From NCBI GenBank assembly GCA_045638545.1, contig JAZUBL010000038.1, positions 1 to 38,201 of the forward strand: a stretch of 38,201 nucleotides of DNA, read 5' to 3'. Numbering within the stretch: the stretch's first letter is position 1; every line of letters starts with the position of its first letter. Position numbers and translations under genes: made by a program. The notes below the pieces were generated by a model. The model ran no database searches. It saw only the letters and a list, made by a program, of their open reading frames with translations, and was not told the origin of the DNA. This document shows positions 8,595 through 15,961 of the stretch, one piece after another. Source of the stretch: UMGS1071 sp045638545. GTDB taxonomy: Bacteria; Bacillota; Clostridia; Oscillospirales; Acutalibacteraceae.

Positions 8595-8634
8595 AGTATA
8601 GCATACTGCAGGCAGAAATACAAACAAATGTTTG
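8595..8634 (-). promoter_or_regulatory. lexA promoter with LexA (SOS) operator
   Basis: CAAACAAATGTTTG (8621-8634) agrees with the Firmicute LexA consensus CGAACRNRYGTTYG at all but the second base. It overlaps the -35 (TTGTAT, 8618-8623) of a promoter with -10 TATACT (8595-8600) and a 17-bp spacer on the minus strand. Confidence 0.8.
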
Positions 8635-8689
8635 ATGTTAATTTGTACAAAAACATGCGTTTTTATTCTAAATTTCTATTCACAATTTC

Positions 8690-8836
8690 TTAACACTTAC
8701 TGTCTTGTCAGATGTATAATGAAAGTGTATTCAAGAGATGGAACCGCACCACTCGGAGTACATTGTTCTACCCTCCTCAATATACCCTTCAAGCAAAAGG
8801 CAGCCTCGTGACCGCTCACGAGGCTGCTTCGTTTTT
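8690..8836 (+). ncRNA. Possible small RNA of about 110 nt between promoter and terminator
   Basis: A + strand promoter (TTAACA at 8690-8695, 19-bp spacer, TATAAT at 8715-8720) is followed about 80 bp later by a strong hairpin (8800-8827) and a T-rich run. No frame inside has a ribosome site. It does not contain the conserved core of SRP RNA, and I do not recognise 6S, tmRNA or a riboswitch. The hairpin also serves the minus-strand gene at 8843, so the RNA is only a possibility. Confidence 0.25.
8800..8836. terminator. Bidirectional terminator after the small membrane protein
   Basis: A perfect 12-bp stem (8800-8811 with 8816-8827, 4-nt loop). The + strand side ends in T5 and the minus side in T4. 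It lies 6 bp past the stop of the minus-strand gene. Confidence 0.75.
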
Positions 8837-8842
8837 GCAAAC

Positions 8843-9043
8843 TTATTTCTTGTTCTTCTTGTTGTACTTATCTACAACATCACGCACGTGGTTTGCGCTT
8901 CTGTCGTTTCTGTCCTTATAAGTTCTAACACCCATTCTCTTCTTGATTGCTCTCCAGATCGCTGTAATGATCGGGAAACCAAGGGCAATACAAAGAATTA
9001 CGATCAGCCATGGGTTCTGCAGCAGCCATGTCCATACGTCCAT
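8843..9043 (-). CDS. Small single-pass membrane protein, unknown function
   Basis: 66 residues. A strongly hydrophobic segment (about 9-31, 'PWLIVILCIALGFPIITAIW') is followed by a basic, hydrophilic tail rich in Lys and Asn, so the tail most likely faces the cytoplasm. I do not recognise the family. The ATG at 9043 is preferred over an in-frame GTG at 9052 because AGAGGTG then sits 6 nt upstream. It follows the GNAT gene by 27 bp on the same strand and ends at a good terminator, so the two probably form an operon. Confidence 0.75.
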   Translation of the reverse strand: MDVWTWLLQNPWLIVILCIALGFPIITAIWRAIKKRMGVRTYKDRNDRSANHVRDVVDKYNKKNKK

Positions 9044-9070
9044 TTCTGTCACCTCTTTCCTAGTTTCTCG

Positions 9071-9718
9071 TTAAAATTTTTCATCTGTAATAGTATCTTT
9101 AAATTGCTGAAACAGTTCGCCCCGATGCTTGATGTGCCCATAGCAGTACTCAAACATATCGCGTACCATCTGTAACTGGCTTTCTCTTGGAAGTTCCGGC
9201 ATACCGCGTTTTGGCTTAAACAGCAGGTGCATCGGAAAACCGCCGTTCTCTGTTGGCAGCAGAAACTCTGTCTGCAGAACGTGCGCACCTACCTTTTTAT
9301 AAAACTCCAGCCGCCTACGCTGTACTTCCGCTTTTTCCGGGTCATTAGGGTCAACCCGTTCCGCACAAAGAAGAAGGCCATCAAACATACCGCAGTACTT
9401 ATGATACACAGCCTCGAACAAACGCTGGCCGTATCCCATTCCCTGGTATTCCGGCAAAACGGCAAACAAATCCAACCAGACAGTCTGACTGGTCATCATA
9501 CTGTAAGTTGTTGCATAACCAATCAGTTCATTGTCAGACTCCCTGCGGTACAGCAGGATCTTGTACTGGTCTTTATTTACCATCTGAATAAAGTCACGAA
9601 TCTGATAAATCTCTTCCCGTGGAAACTGCTTGCGGATCAGATCATGAACCTCTGCAAGATCATCGTGACTGCCAAGAGAAAGCCGCAGCTTCTCTTCCGG
9701 TTGAATCTTCTCGTCCAT
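9071..9718 (-). CDS. GNAT-family N-acetyltransferase
   Basis: A 215-residue acetyl-CoA-dependent acetyltransferase of unknown substrate. Motif A is visible as 'LPEYQGMGYGQRLFEAV' (about 91-107), preceded by the beta-4 strand 'VWLDLFAV'. The ATG at 9718 is chosen because AAAGGAG lies 7 nt upstream; a longer in-frame extension lacks a ribosome site and would overlap the promoter. It is transcribed with the small membrane protein gene downstream. Confidence 0.88.
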   Translation of the reverse strand: MDEKIQPEEKLRLSLGSHDDLAEVHDLIRKQFPREEIYQIRDFIQMVNKDQYKILLYRRESDNELIGYATTYSMMTSQTVWLDLFAVLPEYQGMGYGQRLFEAVYHKYCGMFDGLLLCAERVDPNDPEKAEVQRRRLEFYKKVGAHVLQTEFLLPTENGGFPMHLLFKPKRGMPELPRESQLQMVRDMFEYCYGHIKHRGELFQQFKDTITDEKF

Positions 9719-9769
9719 TCCGTTTCTCCTTTCTTGCGAAAGACGCAAAAGCCTATACTTTGCAAGAGC

Positions 9770-9775
9770 ATTATA
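9770..9775 (-). promoter_or_regulatory. Extended -10 promoter of the GNAT gene
   Basis: TATAAT on the minus strand preceded by TGG (extended -10). The -35 region is poor. Confidence 0.5.
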
Positions 9776-9858
9776 CCATACATTCCTGCAGAATGCCAGT
9801 CCCTTCCCCAATTTCCTGACTTTTCTGCCGGTGTCCCATTTTGTGTATCACCTCTGCA

Positions 9859-9887
9859 TTGTCGGCCGGTGCAATGTGTGTTATAAT
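9859..9887 (+). promoter_or_regulatory. Promoter of the metallo-beta-lactamase-fold lipoprotein
   Basis: TTGTCG (9859-9864) and TATAAT (9882-9887), 17-bp spacer. Confidence 0.75.
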
Positions 9888-9924
9888 ACGAAAAAATCCA
9901 TCTTTTCTGAAAGGAGTTTTTGCT

Positions 9925-10932
9925 ATGCGGAAACGCTTGTTTGCAATTCTGGGCGCTCTGATGGTAGCCGCAGCGGTGCTTGTGCCGCTCTCTGCCTGCA
10001 GCTTTGACCCGGAAGAATATCTCTCTGCCCTGGAACAGGAACTGACCAACGGCAACCATGATTTTAATTACGATCCGGACAAACACACAACACAGTCTCA
10101 CAAGGATCCGACTCCATCCACACAGCTGAATCAGAAGAATGTGCTGGAAGTAAACTATCTGGACGTTGGCCAGGGTGACTCTGAACTGATTTTCCTGCCG
10201 GACGGTACTACCGTTCTCATTGACTCCGGCGACCGTCACTGCATCGACTACATTGTACCTTCTCTGAAGGATTACGGTGTTGATGATATTGACATTCTCA
10301 TTGCTACCCATCCGCACGCAGACCACATGGGCTGTATGGCAACCGTTGTTCGCAAGTTCGACATCGATACCATTTATATGCCGAAGGTTTCCGCTGCAAT
10401 GACACCAACTACCGTTGCTTACGAAAAACTGCTGGAAGCAATTGACCAGAAAAACCTGACTGTAAAAACAGGCAAGGCCGGCGTAGTTGCTTACAATAAG
10501 GACGGCGTTAAACTGGAATTCCTGGCACCATCCTACAGCAATTATGATAACCTGAACAACTACTCCATTGTTGCAAAACTGACTTACAACGATACTTCTT
10601 TCCTCTTTACCGGTGACGCAGAAATTGAGATCCTTAACGAAATGATGAAAAAGGGTTATGACCTCAGCTGCGACGTGCTGAAGCTTGGCCACCACGGCAG
10701 CTCCAACGCGATCTCCAAAAAGTTCATGCAGGCAGCACAGCCGGAATATGGCATTATCTCCTGCGGCGCTGGCAATGACTACGGTCATCCGCACAGAGAA
10801 ACCATGCAGTTTATGAAAGACTTTGACGTAACTGTATACCGTACCGACGAAGACGGTACTATCCGCGCACAGAGCGACGGCAAGAATATTATCTTCACAA
10901 CAGGCCTGCCATCCGTTCTGGATGCAGCGTAA
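9925..10932 (+). CDS. Secreted metallo-beta-lactamase-fold lipoprotein (ComEC C-domain-like)
   Basis: 335 residues. A signal peptide with lipobox LSAC (C25) places it on the outer face of the membrane. The rest is a metallo-beta-lactamase fold of the ComEC/Rec2 C-terminal type: 'LDVGQGDSELI' near 80, HPHADH (H129-H134 with HxHxDH spacing), 'FLFTGDAE' and 'LKLGHHGSSNA'. The C-domain of ComEC is thought to be a nuclease-like hydrolase, and free-standing lipoprotein versions are common in Clostridia but poorly studied. The ATG at 9925 follows AAAGGAG. It has its own promoter and terminator and is single. Confidence 0.9.
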   Translation: MRKRLFAILGALMVAAAVLVPLSACSFDPEEYLSALEQELTNGNHDFNYDPDKHTTQSHKDPTPSTQLNQKNVLEVNYLDVGQGDSELIFLPDGTTVLIDSGDRHCIDYIVPSLKDYGVDDIDILIATHPHADHMGCMATVVRKFDIDTIYMPKVSAAMTPTTVAYEKLLEAIDQKNLTVKTGKAGVVAYNKDGVKLEFLAPSYSNYDNLNNYSIVAKLTYNDTSFLFTGDAEIEILNEMMKKGYDLSCDVLKLGHHGSSNAISKKFMQAAQPEYGIISCGAGNDYGHPHRETMQFMKDFDVTVYRTDEDGTIRAQSDGKNIIFTTGLPSVLDAA

Positions 10933-10945
10933 ATAACGGCATAAC

Positions 10946-10975
10946 AAAAGCCTCCCCAAAAGGGGAGGCTTTTTT
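10946..10975. terminator. Bidirectional terminator between convergent genes
   Basis: A perfect 12-bp stem, AAAAGCCTCCCC/GGGGAGGCTTTT with a 4-nt loop. It serves the + strand lipoprotein gene and the minus-strand solute-binding protein gene, whose stop is at 10984. Confidence 0.92.
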
Positions 10976-10983
10976 ATTTGCAA

Positions 10984-11955
10984 TTATGCTTCTTCAGATG
11001 TCTCTGTTTCTGTTACAGTCACCGGATCATCTTCCAGAATATCGGAAATATTATCGTCTGTGCTTGCATCCTGCAGCAGTTCCGGATAAGCAAAGCCTGC
11101 CAGTTCTGTTACTGCCTTGAGAATGCTGCCGCCCTGACGACGCATCAGCGCGGAATCGATCTCATACACTCTGCCGTTCTTTACAGCAGCCAGCTTGCTG
11201 TACTGGCTCATAACCTGTGCTTTCATACCAACGTCGCAGAAAATGTACTTTGGATTGCCGATTGCTGCACCGCCGGTGGAGTTGTTCATACCGGAATCAA
11301 ACACGTTGATAAGGCCGGCATAAGAGAACAGACCGCCTGCAAAGGTGTCGCCTGTTGCAGCGCCGCCGTTGAGATTGTACAGGTAGCAGGCTGTTGGTGT
11401 CACGCCGCGCTCCGGAATGGAACGGGCAATGTCATCCAGTGTGAGCAGTGTGCTGTTTGCAACCTCCTCGCCGCGGGCATCGCCTACCCCGGCACCCTTG
11501 AACAGCAGACCAACCTGGCTGTACAGGTGTGTCAGAGATTCGCGGTTGGTAGCCGGTGCCAGAACGATCACCTTCAGGCCGTTCTGCTCCAGACCTGCGC
11601 GCTGCTCATCGGTTGGCATTGTGTCCAGCAGAACAACGTCTGCGCCGGTGCCTGCAATCGCCGCCGGATCGTCAATGGAGTAGTTCATCAGCGGAGAGAG
11701 GTCTTCCTGTGTGCAGGCATCACTCTTACCCTTCAGCTGTGCCTCGTAGCCAAGCGCCAGCACAACGTCTGCAAGGCTGTCAGAGAGTACTACAACGCCC
11801 TTTGGCTGACCTACACTGACGCCGCCTACGGTAACAGGGTAGCTGCCTGTGGTGCCGGATTTTGTGCCGCCACCGCCGCCGCAGCCTGTCAGCATTACCG
11901 CCATAACGACGAGCACTGCCAGGAACAGCGCAATCAGTTTTTTCAGATGTTTCAT
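10984..11955 (-). CDS. ABC-transporter solute-binding lipoprotein (iron/cobalamin receptor type)
   Basis: 323 residues. A signal peptide with lipobox LTGC is followed by a Gly-rich linker. The body resembles helical-backbone metal receptors (BtuF/FhuD class): 'PKGVVVLSDSLADVVLALGY' near the N-terminus, 'GADVVLLDTMPT' and the C-terminal 'KNGRVYEIDSALMRRQGGSILKAV'. Relatives bind ferric siderophores, haem or corrinoids outside the cell and pass them to a BtuCD-type permease and ATPase. Neither partner gene is in this window, so it may work with components encoded elsewhere. The tail is rich in Asp, Glu and Thr. An AGGAGG site fixes the start. Confidence 0.85.
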   Translation of the reverse strand: MKHLKKLIALFLAVLVVMAVMLTGCGGGGGTKSGTTGSYPVTVGGVSVGQPKGVVVLSDSLADVVLALGYEAQLKGKSDACTQEDLSPLMNYSIDDPAAIAGTGADVVLLDTMPTDEQRAGLEQNGLKVIVLAPATNRESLTHLYSQVGLLFKGAGVGDARGEEVANSTLLTLDDIARSIPERGVTPTACYLYNLNGGAATGDTFAGGLFSYAGLINVFDSGMNNSTGGAAIGNPKYIFCDVGMKAQVMSQYSKLAAVKNGRVYEIDSALMRRQGGSILKAVTELAGFAYPELLQDASTDDNISDILEDDPVTVTETETSEEA

Positions 11956-11978
11956 TTTAAAACCTCCTGAAATATTCC

Positions 11979-11993
11979 CGGGAAATCTTCCCG
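11979..11993 (-). promoter_or_regulatory. Small dyad in the leader of the solute-binding protein
   Basis: CGGGAA-ATC-TTCCCG lies about 11 nt upstream of the AGGAGG site and could be an RNA hairpin or a protein site. I see no cobalamin-riboswitch hallmark here. Confidence 0.3.
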
Positions 11994-12005
11994 TATTTTC
12001 ACTTT

Positions 12006-12026
12006 AAAAACAAGCGGAATTCCGCT
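12006..12026 (-). terminator. Intrinsic terminator of the DUF815 gene
   Basis: AGCGG-AATT-CCGCT followed on the minus strand by TGTTTTT. It lies about 46 bp past the stop codon. Confidence 0.65.
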
Positions 12027-12072
12027 ATTTTGCAGTTATTTTATCATATTTTGCAAGGCAGAAAAAGCATTA

Positions 12073-13332
12073 TTACAAAATTGTATCCCCTGCTCTGATT
12101 TTTGCCTCTGCCTGATCCATATACTGCACAGCACAGCGCGGGGAGCGTCCGCCGCGGGTCAGCGCCCACTGCTCCGCCTCCCGCTCCAGCAGCGGCAGAT
12201 GCTCTGTTAAGCCTCGCTGCTCTGCCAGTGCGCGGATCAGCTCCAGATACTCCTGCTTGCCCGGATGGCTGAAGTTTACATTCAAACCAAAGCGGTCTGC
12301 AAGGCTGAGGCTTTCCTCAATGGTATCGCGATGATGCACCTCGTCGCCCTCTCTGTCTGCAAAGCTTTCCCGCAGAAGGTGGCGGCGGTTGGAGGTAGCG
12401 TAGATCAGCGTATTGTCCGGACGGGCTGCCACGCCGCCTTCCAGCACCGCTTTGAGGGATGCATATGTTTCATCCTGATGAGAGAAGGACAGGTCATCAA
12501 TGAAAATGATAAACTTCAGAGGCAGACCGGCGATCTGCTCCACCAGATATGGGAACTCCATGAGGGATTCCTTCGGCATTTCGATAACGCGGAGGCCCTG
12601 ATCATGGTACTCATTCATAATCGCTTTTACGGTGGAAGATTTGCCTGTGCCTCTGTCACCGTACAGCAGGCAGTTGTTTGCCGGCAGGCCGCGCAGGAAC
12701 AACATGGTGTTTTCCAGCACCAGATTCCGCTGATACTGGTAGCCTTTCAGATCACCGAGGCAGATCTTGTCCGGATATTCCACCGGCAGGATCTGCTGTT
12801 CTCTCCAGATAAATGCACGGTACTTTACAAACTTGCCGCAGCCGTGGTGACGATAGAACGCCAGCAGCTTATCAACACAGTCTGTCAGGTCGCCCTGCAG
12901 CTCTGCTACCGGCACACCGGTCTGCCACTTTGGCAGAGTGTTTGCCAGCGGCAGGTTCTCCGCGCCGCTGTGGTGTAAAATCTCCTCCGGTGTTAACTGT
13001 ACAGCCGCCAGCAGAATCTGCAGGTCACGCTCTACGGCACTGCGTAAAGGCGCGCTGATTTCTTCTCCTGCTGCGCCGGCACGGGCAAATAAATTGTCAT
13101 CGTACAGCGCACCGTCTGTAATCGCACCGCTTAAATTATCTGCCGCACTGTGAGCGCAGGCTGTGCTGAAAAACCTGCCCCATGCTTCAAACAGCGGCAG
13201 AGGATTGCTTTCTTCAAAAGAAGCAGCTGCTTTCAGCAGTGCATAATAGCTGCCAGTCACCGGTCTGTCCAGCAGCCCACGATAGACCGACAAGGAGGAC
13301 AGCTGCAGTACTGTTTCCTTTAATAGATTCAT
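12073..13332 (-). CDS. DUF815-family AAA+ ATPase
   Basis: 419 residues. An N-terminal helical region of about 190 residues precedes an AAA+ core with Walker A GDRGTGKSS (225-233), Walker B FIIFIDDLSF (about 271-280), the sensor-1-type 'IYATSNRRHL' and a conserved 'RDTIEESLSLADRFGL' block. That order is typical of the DUF815 family, which is widespread but without an assigned function. The gene has a clear AGGAG site and lies downstream of the amidohydrolase terminator, so it is probably its own transcription unit. The start of an unrelated lipoprotein gene follows its terminator. Confidence 0.88.
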   Translation of the reverse strand: MNLLKETVLQLSSLSVYRGLLDRPVTGSYYALLKAAASFEESNPLPLFEAWGRFFSTACAHSAADNLSGAITDGALYDDNLFARAGAAGEEISAPLRSAVERDLQILLAAVQLTPEEILHHSGAENLPLANTLPKWQTGVPVAELQGDLTDCVDKLLAFYRHHGCGKFVKYRAFIWREQQILPVEYPDKICLGDLKGYQYQRNLVLENTMLFLRGLPANNCLLYGDRGTGKSSTVKAIMNEYHDQGLRVIEMPKESLMEFPYLVEQIAGLPLKFIIFIDDLSFSHQDETYASLKAVLEGGVAARPDNTLIYATSNRRHLLRESFADREGDEVHHRDTIEESLSLADRFGLNVNFSHPGKQEYLELIRALAEQRGLTEHLPLLEREAEQWALTRGGRSPRCAVQYMDQAEAKIRAGDTIL

Positions 13333-13353
13333 CTTTCACCTCTCCTTTATGGC

Positions 13354-13383
13354 AAAAATCCCCCGTGCACCGCACAAGGGATT
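13354..13383 (-). terminator. Intrinsic terminator of the amidohydrolase gene
   Basis: An ATCCC/GGGAT and GTGC/GCAC stem on the minus strand ending in T5, 10 bp past the stop codon. Confidence 0.8.
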
Positions 13384-13392
13384 CCCTGTATT

Positions 13393-14181
13393 TTATGGGT
13401 TTTCTCCCAGAATTTTCATACCGTTTGTCCAGAGAATTTTTTCCAGATCCTCCTGCGGCAGATTCAGCTGATAGAGCCGCTCCAGTTCTTTGCCAGGATC
13501 CCACATCGGGAAGTCACTGCCAAAAACAATGCGGTCAGCACCGTAAATTTCGATCAGCTCTTTTGTGCGGCGCAGACCGAGAAACTCCATGGAACTGGAC
13601 ACATCCAGATAGCAGAAGCGGTCTTCCAGATATTCCACTGCCAGATCAAAGAGAGACCAGCCGCCAAAATGAGCGCCAACAACTGTCAGCTTTGGGAAAG
13701 CATCCAGCACTGCGGCCAGACGCTTTGGGTGAGAGTAATCGTAGCGGTAGTCGCCGCAGTGCACCAGCAGCGGCAGGCGGCCTTCGATCTGCTCATAAAT
13801 GGCCATGGCCTTCGGGTCATCCATATTAAACTGCTGGCTGTCCGGGTGCAGCTTAATGCCGCGAAGTCCCAGCGCAATGATGCGTTCGATCTCCTCATTC
13901 AGATCTTCCATATCCGGGTGCAGTGTGCCAAAGCCGTAAAATTCCGGGTGGCGTTCGCATTCGCCGGCAATAAAGGTGTTGATCGGCTGCACCTGCTTTG
14001 GAATATTTGCCACAGACTGCACCACGTAATTGGTCACGCCTGCTTTTCTGCCTGCACGCAGCAAATCATCCGGCGTTGCAGGGCAGTCAATTTCGATGCT
14101 GTAAAAAGAACTGACGCTGTGAACAGCTTTTTCTGCAATTACCTCCGGATAAACATGTGCGTGAAAATCAATGATTCCCAA
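13393..14181 (-). CDS. Amidohydrolase-2 family metal hydrolase/decarboxylase
   Basis: 262 residues of the amidohydrolase TIM-barrel family: IDFHAHVYPE at the N-terminus (metal HxH), 'GLRGIKLHPDSQ' (about 109-120), 'LLVHCGDYRYDYSHP', 'VVGAHFGG' and 'DRIVFGSDFPMWDP' near the C-terminus, whose Asp is the last metal ligand. Members hydrolyse or decarboxylate small carboxylic or aromatic substrates; which one here is unknown. I chose the TTG at 14181 because AGGGAGAG lies 6-8 nt upstream and the protein then starts three residues before the conserved motif. The GTG at 14202 just after the previous stop has no ribosome site. It is probably co-transcribed with the GNAT gene upstream. Confidence 0.85.
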   Translation of the reverse strand: MGIIDFHAHVYPEVIAEKAVHSVSSFYSIEIDCPATPDDLLRAGRKAGVTNYVVQSVANIPKQVQPINTFIAGECERHPEFYGFGTLHPDMEDLNEEIERIIALGLRGIKLHPDSQQFNMDDPKAMAIYEQIEGRLPLLVHCGDYRYDYSHPKRLAAVLDAFPKLTVVGAHFGGWSLFDLAVEYLEDRFCYLDVSSSMEFLGLRRTKELIEIYGADRIVFGSDFPMWDPGKELERLYQLNLPQEDLEKILWTNGMKILGENP

Positions 14182-14202
14182 CCTACTCTCTCCCTTCTCC
14201 AC

Positions 14203-14748
14203 TTAATCCAGTACCTTTGGATGAAATACCATCCGCAGCGGACCAACGAACCGCTTCATCAGATTCATATACCACGCTGGCTGTACGGTGCCGCCGCAGG
14301 TCAGCACATCAAACACAACAATGCCTTCCTTTACCCGGAACGGCTGCTTCACAAACCCATGGCGCTCATAAAAACGCCATCGACGCTGCCGCTGCGCAAA
14401 GTTTTTCGCCTGCGGATCCATCGGCTCCACACAAATCATAATCGGCCACTGTGGGTACCGTTCTTTGAGAAAATTTAAAATCGCACTGCCGTAACCGCAG
14501 TCACGATATTGCTCTGCAACAGCAAGATACATCAGGTATAAAAAATTGCCCTCTGTGAGAAAACTGACCATACCAACCAGCTTAGGGCCGTCAAACACAC
14601 CGCACAGCCGTGCGCCGCCCTTGCTGCTGCGCCACCGCAGCGCCCAATAAGGCATCTGCTCCTCAATTGGAAAAGCTTCTTTATATAACTCTTTGATCGC
14701 GCCGCTGATTTCCGGATGATGCGTTACGTTTTTCAGTGTCAGTTTCAT
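14203..14748 (-). CDS. GNAT-family N-acetyltransferase
   Basis: 181 residues with 'FLYLMYLAVAEQYRDCGYGSAILNFL' spanning beta-4 and motif A (about 68-93) and 'FYERHGFV' as motif B. The substrate is unknown. It shares the 'ERVDP/VEPMDPQAK' and 'RRxxFYxxxG' pattern with the other GNAT enzyme at 9071, so the two may be distant paralogues. The ribosome site (AGAGGCG) is moderate. The next gene starts within 25 bp of its stop. Confidence 0.85.
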   Translation of the reverse strand: MKLTLKNVTHHPEISGAIKELYKEAFPIEEQMPYWALRWRSSKGGARLCGVFDGPKLVGMVSFLTEGNFLYLMYLAVAEQYRDCGYGSAILNFLKERYPQWPIMICVEPMDPQAKNFAQRQRRWRFYERHGFVKQPFRVKEGIVVFDVLTCGGTVQPAWYMNLMKRFVGPLRMVFHPKVLD

Positions 14749-14778
14749 AGTCGTCGCCTCTGCTGTTATTCTGTTTCT

Positions 14779-14807
14779 ATTTTACCGAAATTCCGGCAAA
14801 AAAACAA
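14779..14807 (-). promoter_or_regulatory. Promoter of the GNAT-amidohydrolase unit
   Basis: TTGTTT (14802-14807) and TAAAAT (14779-14784) with a 17-bp spacer. The -35 overlaps the T-run and stem of the cysK terminator. Confidence 0.5.
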
Positions 14808-14830
14808 GGCTGACGATACCGCCAGCCTTA
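14798..14830 (-). terminator. Intrinsic terminator of cysK
   Basis: AAGGCTG/CAGCCTT stem with a 10-nt loop, followed on the minus strand by T7, directly after the stop codon. Confidence 0.88.
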
Positions 14831-14833
14831 CTT

Positions 14834-15763
14834 TTATTCCTGGAACATTGGGGTAGAGAGATAACGCTCACCGGTATCCGGCAGCAGCGCTACGATCATC
14901 TTGCCCTTATTCTCCGGGCGTTTTGCCAGCTGTGCTGCAGCATACAGCGCGGCACCGGAGGAAATACCTACCAGGATGCCCTCTTTATGGGCCATGGTTC
15001 TGCCCATTGCGTAAGCATCTTCGTGGTGAACAGTAATGATCTCATCATAAATAGAGGTGTCCAGCGTATCCGGCACAAAGTTTGCGCCGATGCCCTGAAT
15101 TTTGTGCGGACCAGCCTTGCCCTCAGACAGCAGCGGAGAATCTGCCGGCTCAATGGCAACGATCTTCACGTTCGGGTTCTGAGATTTCAGATATCTGCCA
15201 ACACCGCTGAGGGTGCCGCCTGTACCAACACCTGCCACAAAAATATCCACCTGACCGTCGGTATCATTCCAGATCTCCGGACCGGTTGAGTCAATGTGGG
15301 CCTGTGGGTTCACCGGATTGGTAAACTGGCTTGGAATAAAGCTGTTCGGGATTTCTGCCGCCAGCTGGTTTGCTTTTTCAATGGCGCCGGCCATGCCGAG
15401 AGTACCTTCTGTCAGTACAACCTCTGCGCCGTAAGCCTTCAGCAGATTGCGGCGCTCAATGCTCATGGTCTCCGGCATGGTGAGGATGACACGATAGCCT
15501 CTGGAAGAAGCCACCGCCGCAAGGCCAATACCGGTGTTTCCGCTGGTCGGCTCAATGATAGCAGAACCCGGCTTTAAAATCCCCTGCGCTTCTGCATCAT
15601 CGATCATCGCTTTTGCTACGCGGTCTTTCACGCTGCCGGCCGGATTAAAATACTCCAGCTTGCCGAGAATGCGTGCCTCCAGTTCGTATTCCTTTGCAAA
15701 GTTTCTCAGTTCCATCAGCGGTGTACCGCCAATGAGATCCGTAATGGTCTGATAAATTTTCAT
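14834..15763 (-). CDS. cysK: Cysteine synthase (O-acetylserine thiol-lyase)
   Basis: A PLP enzyme that makes L-cysteine from O-acetylserine and sulfide. 309 residues, the usual length. The PLP lysine is K46 in NPAGSVKDR, followed by the substrate loop TSGNTG and the phosphate-binding GVGTGGT; 'GISSGAALYAA' near the C-terminus is also typical. The start has AAAGGAG 8 nt upstream. The promoter is a perfect consensus, and a partial dyad lies just downstream of its -10. The MetY gene for the parallel route into homocysteine lies about 1 kb away on the other strand. Confidence 0.96.
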   Translation of the reverse strand: MKIYQTITDLIGGTPLMELRNFAKEYELEARILGKLEYFNPAGSVKDRVAKAMIDDAEAQGILKPGSAIIEPTSGNTGIGLAAVASSRGYRVILTMPETMSIERRNLLKAYGAEVVLTEGTLGMAGAIEKANQLAAEIPNSFIPSQFTNPVNPQAHIDSTGPEIWNDTDGQVDIFVAGVGTGGTLSGVGRYLKSQNPNVKIVAIEPADSPLLSEGKAGPHKIQGIGANFVPDTLDTSIYDEIITVHHEDAYAMGRTMAHKEGILVGISSGAALYAAAQLAKRPENKGKMIVALLPDTGERYLSTPMFQE

Positions 15764-15816
15764 TGCGTTACGCTCCTTTCAGGGCAGGTTTCCGCATCAA
15801 AAAGCGCATAATACCT

Positions 15817-15864
15817 ACCACATTAATCCGGTTTGATTATATGCCTGTTTCTGCAATTTGTCAA
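15817..15864 (-). promoter_or_regulatory. cysK promoter (perfect consensus) with adjacent dyad
   Basis: TTGACA (15859-15864), 17-bp spacer, TATAAT (15836-15841) on the minus strand. ACC-N2-ATTAAT-N2-GGT (15817-15832) covers the expected start site and may be a repressor site. No regulator gene is nearby. Confidence 0.75.
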
Positions 15865-15901
15865 TACAATGCAGCCGCTCCGGAAAAAATTCTCTGCCGA
15901 A

Positions 15902-15931
15902 TTGACAACCACTCTTGGGGAATGATAAAAT
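15902..15931 (+). promoter_or_regulatory. tcdA promoter
   Basis: TTGACA (15902-15907), 18-bp spacer, TAAAAT (15926-15931). Confidence 0.7.
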
Positions 15932-15961
15932 GAAGCCAAATTCAGCAAAGGAGCGTTTTTT

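Noticed and set aside
9637..10983. Minus-strand open frame of about 448 codons
   Set aside because: Antisense to the metallo-beta-lactamase-fold lipoprotein and crossing its promoter and the GNAT promoter.
15818..15833. 14-base identity between the cysK control region and 23408-23421
   Set aside because: A repeat of this length is expected by chance in a window of this size, and the second copy lies at the end of a coding region.
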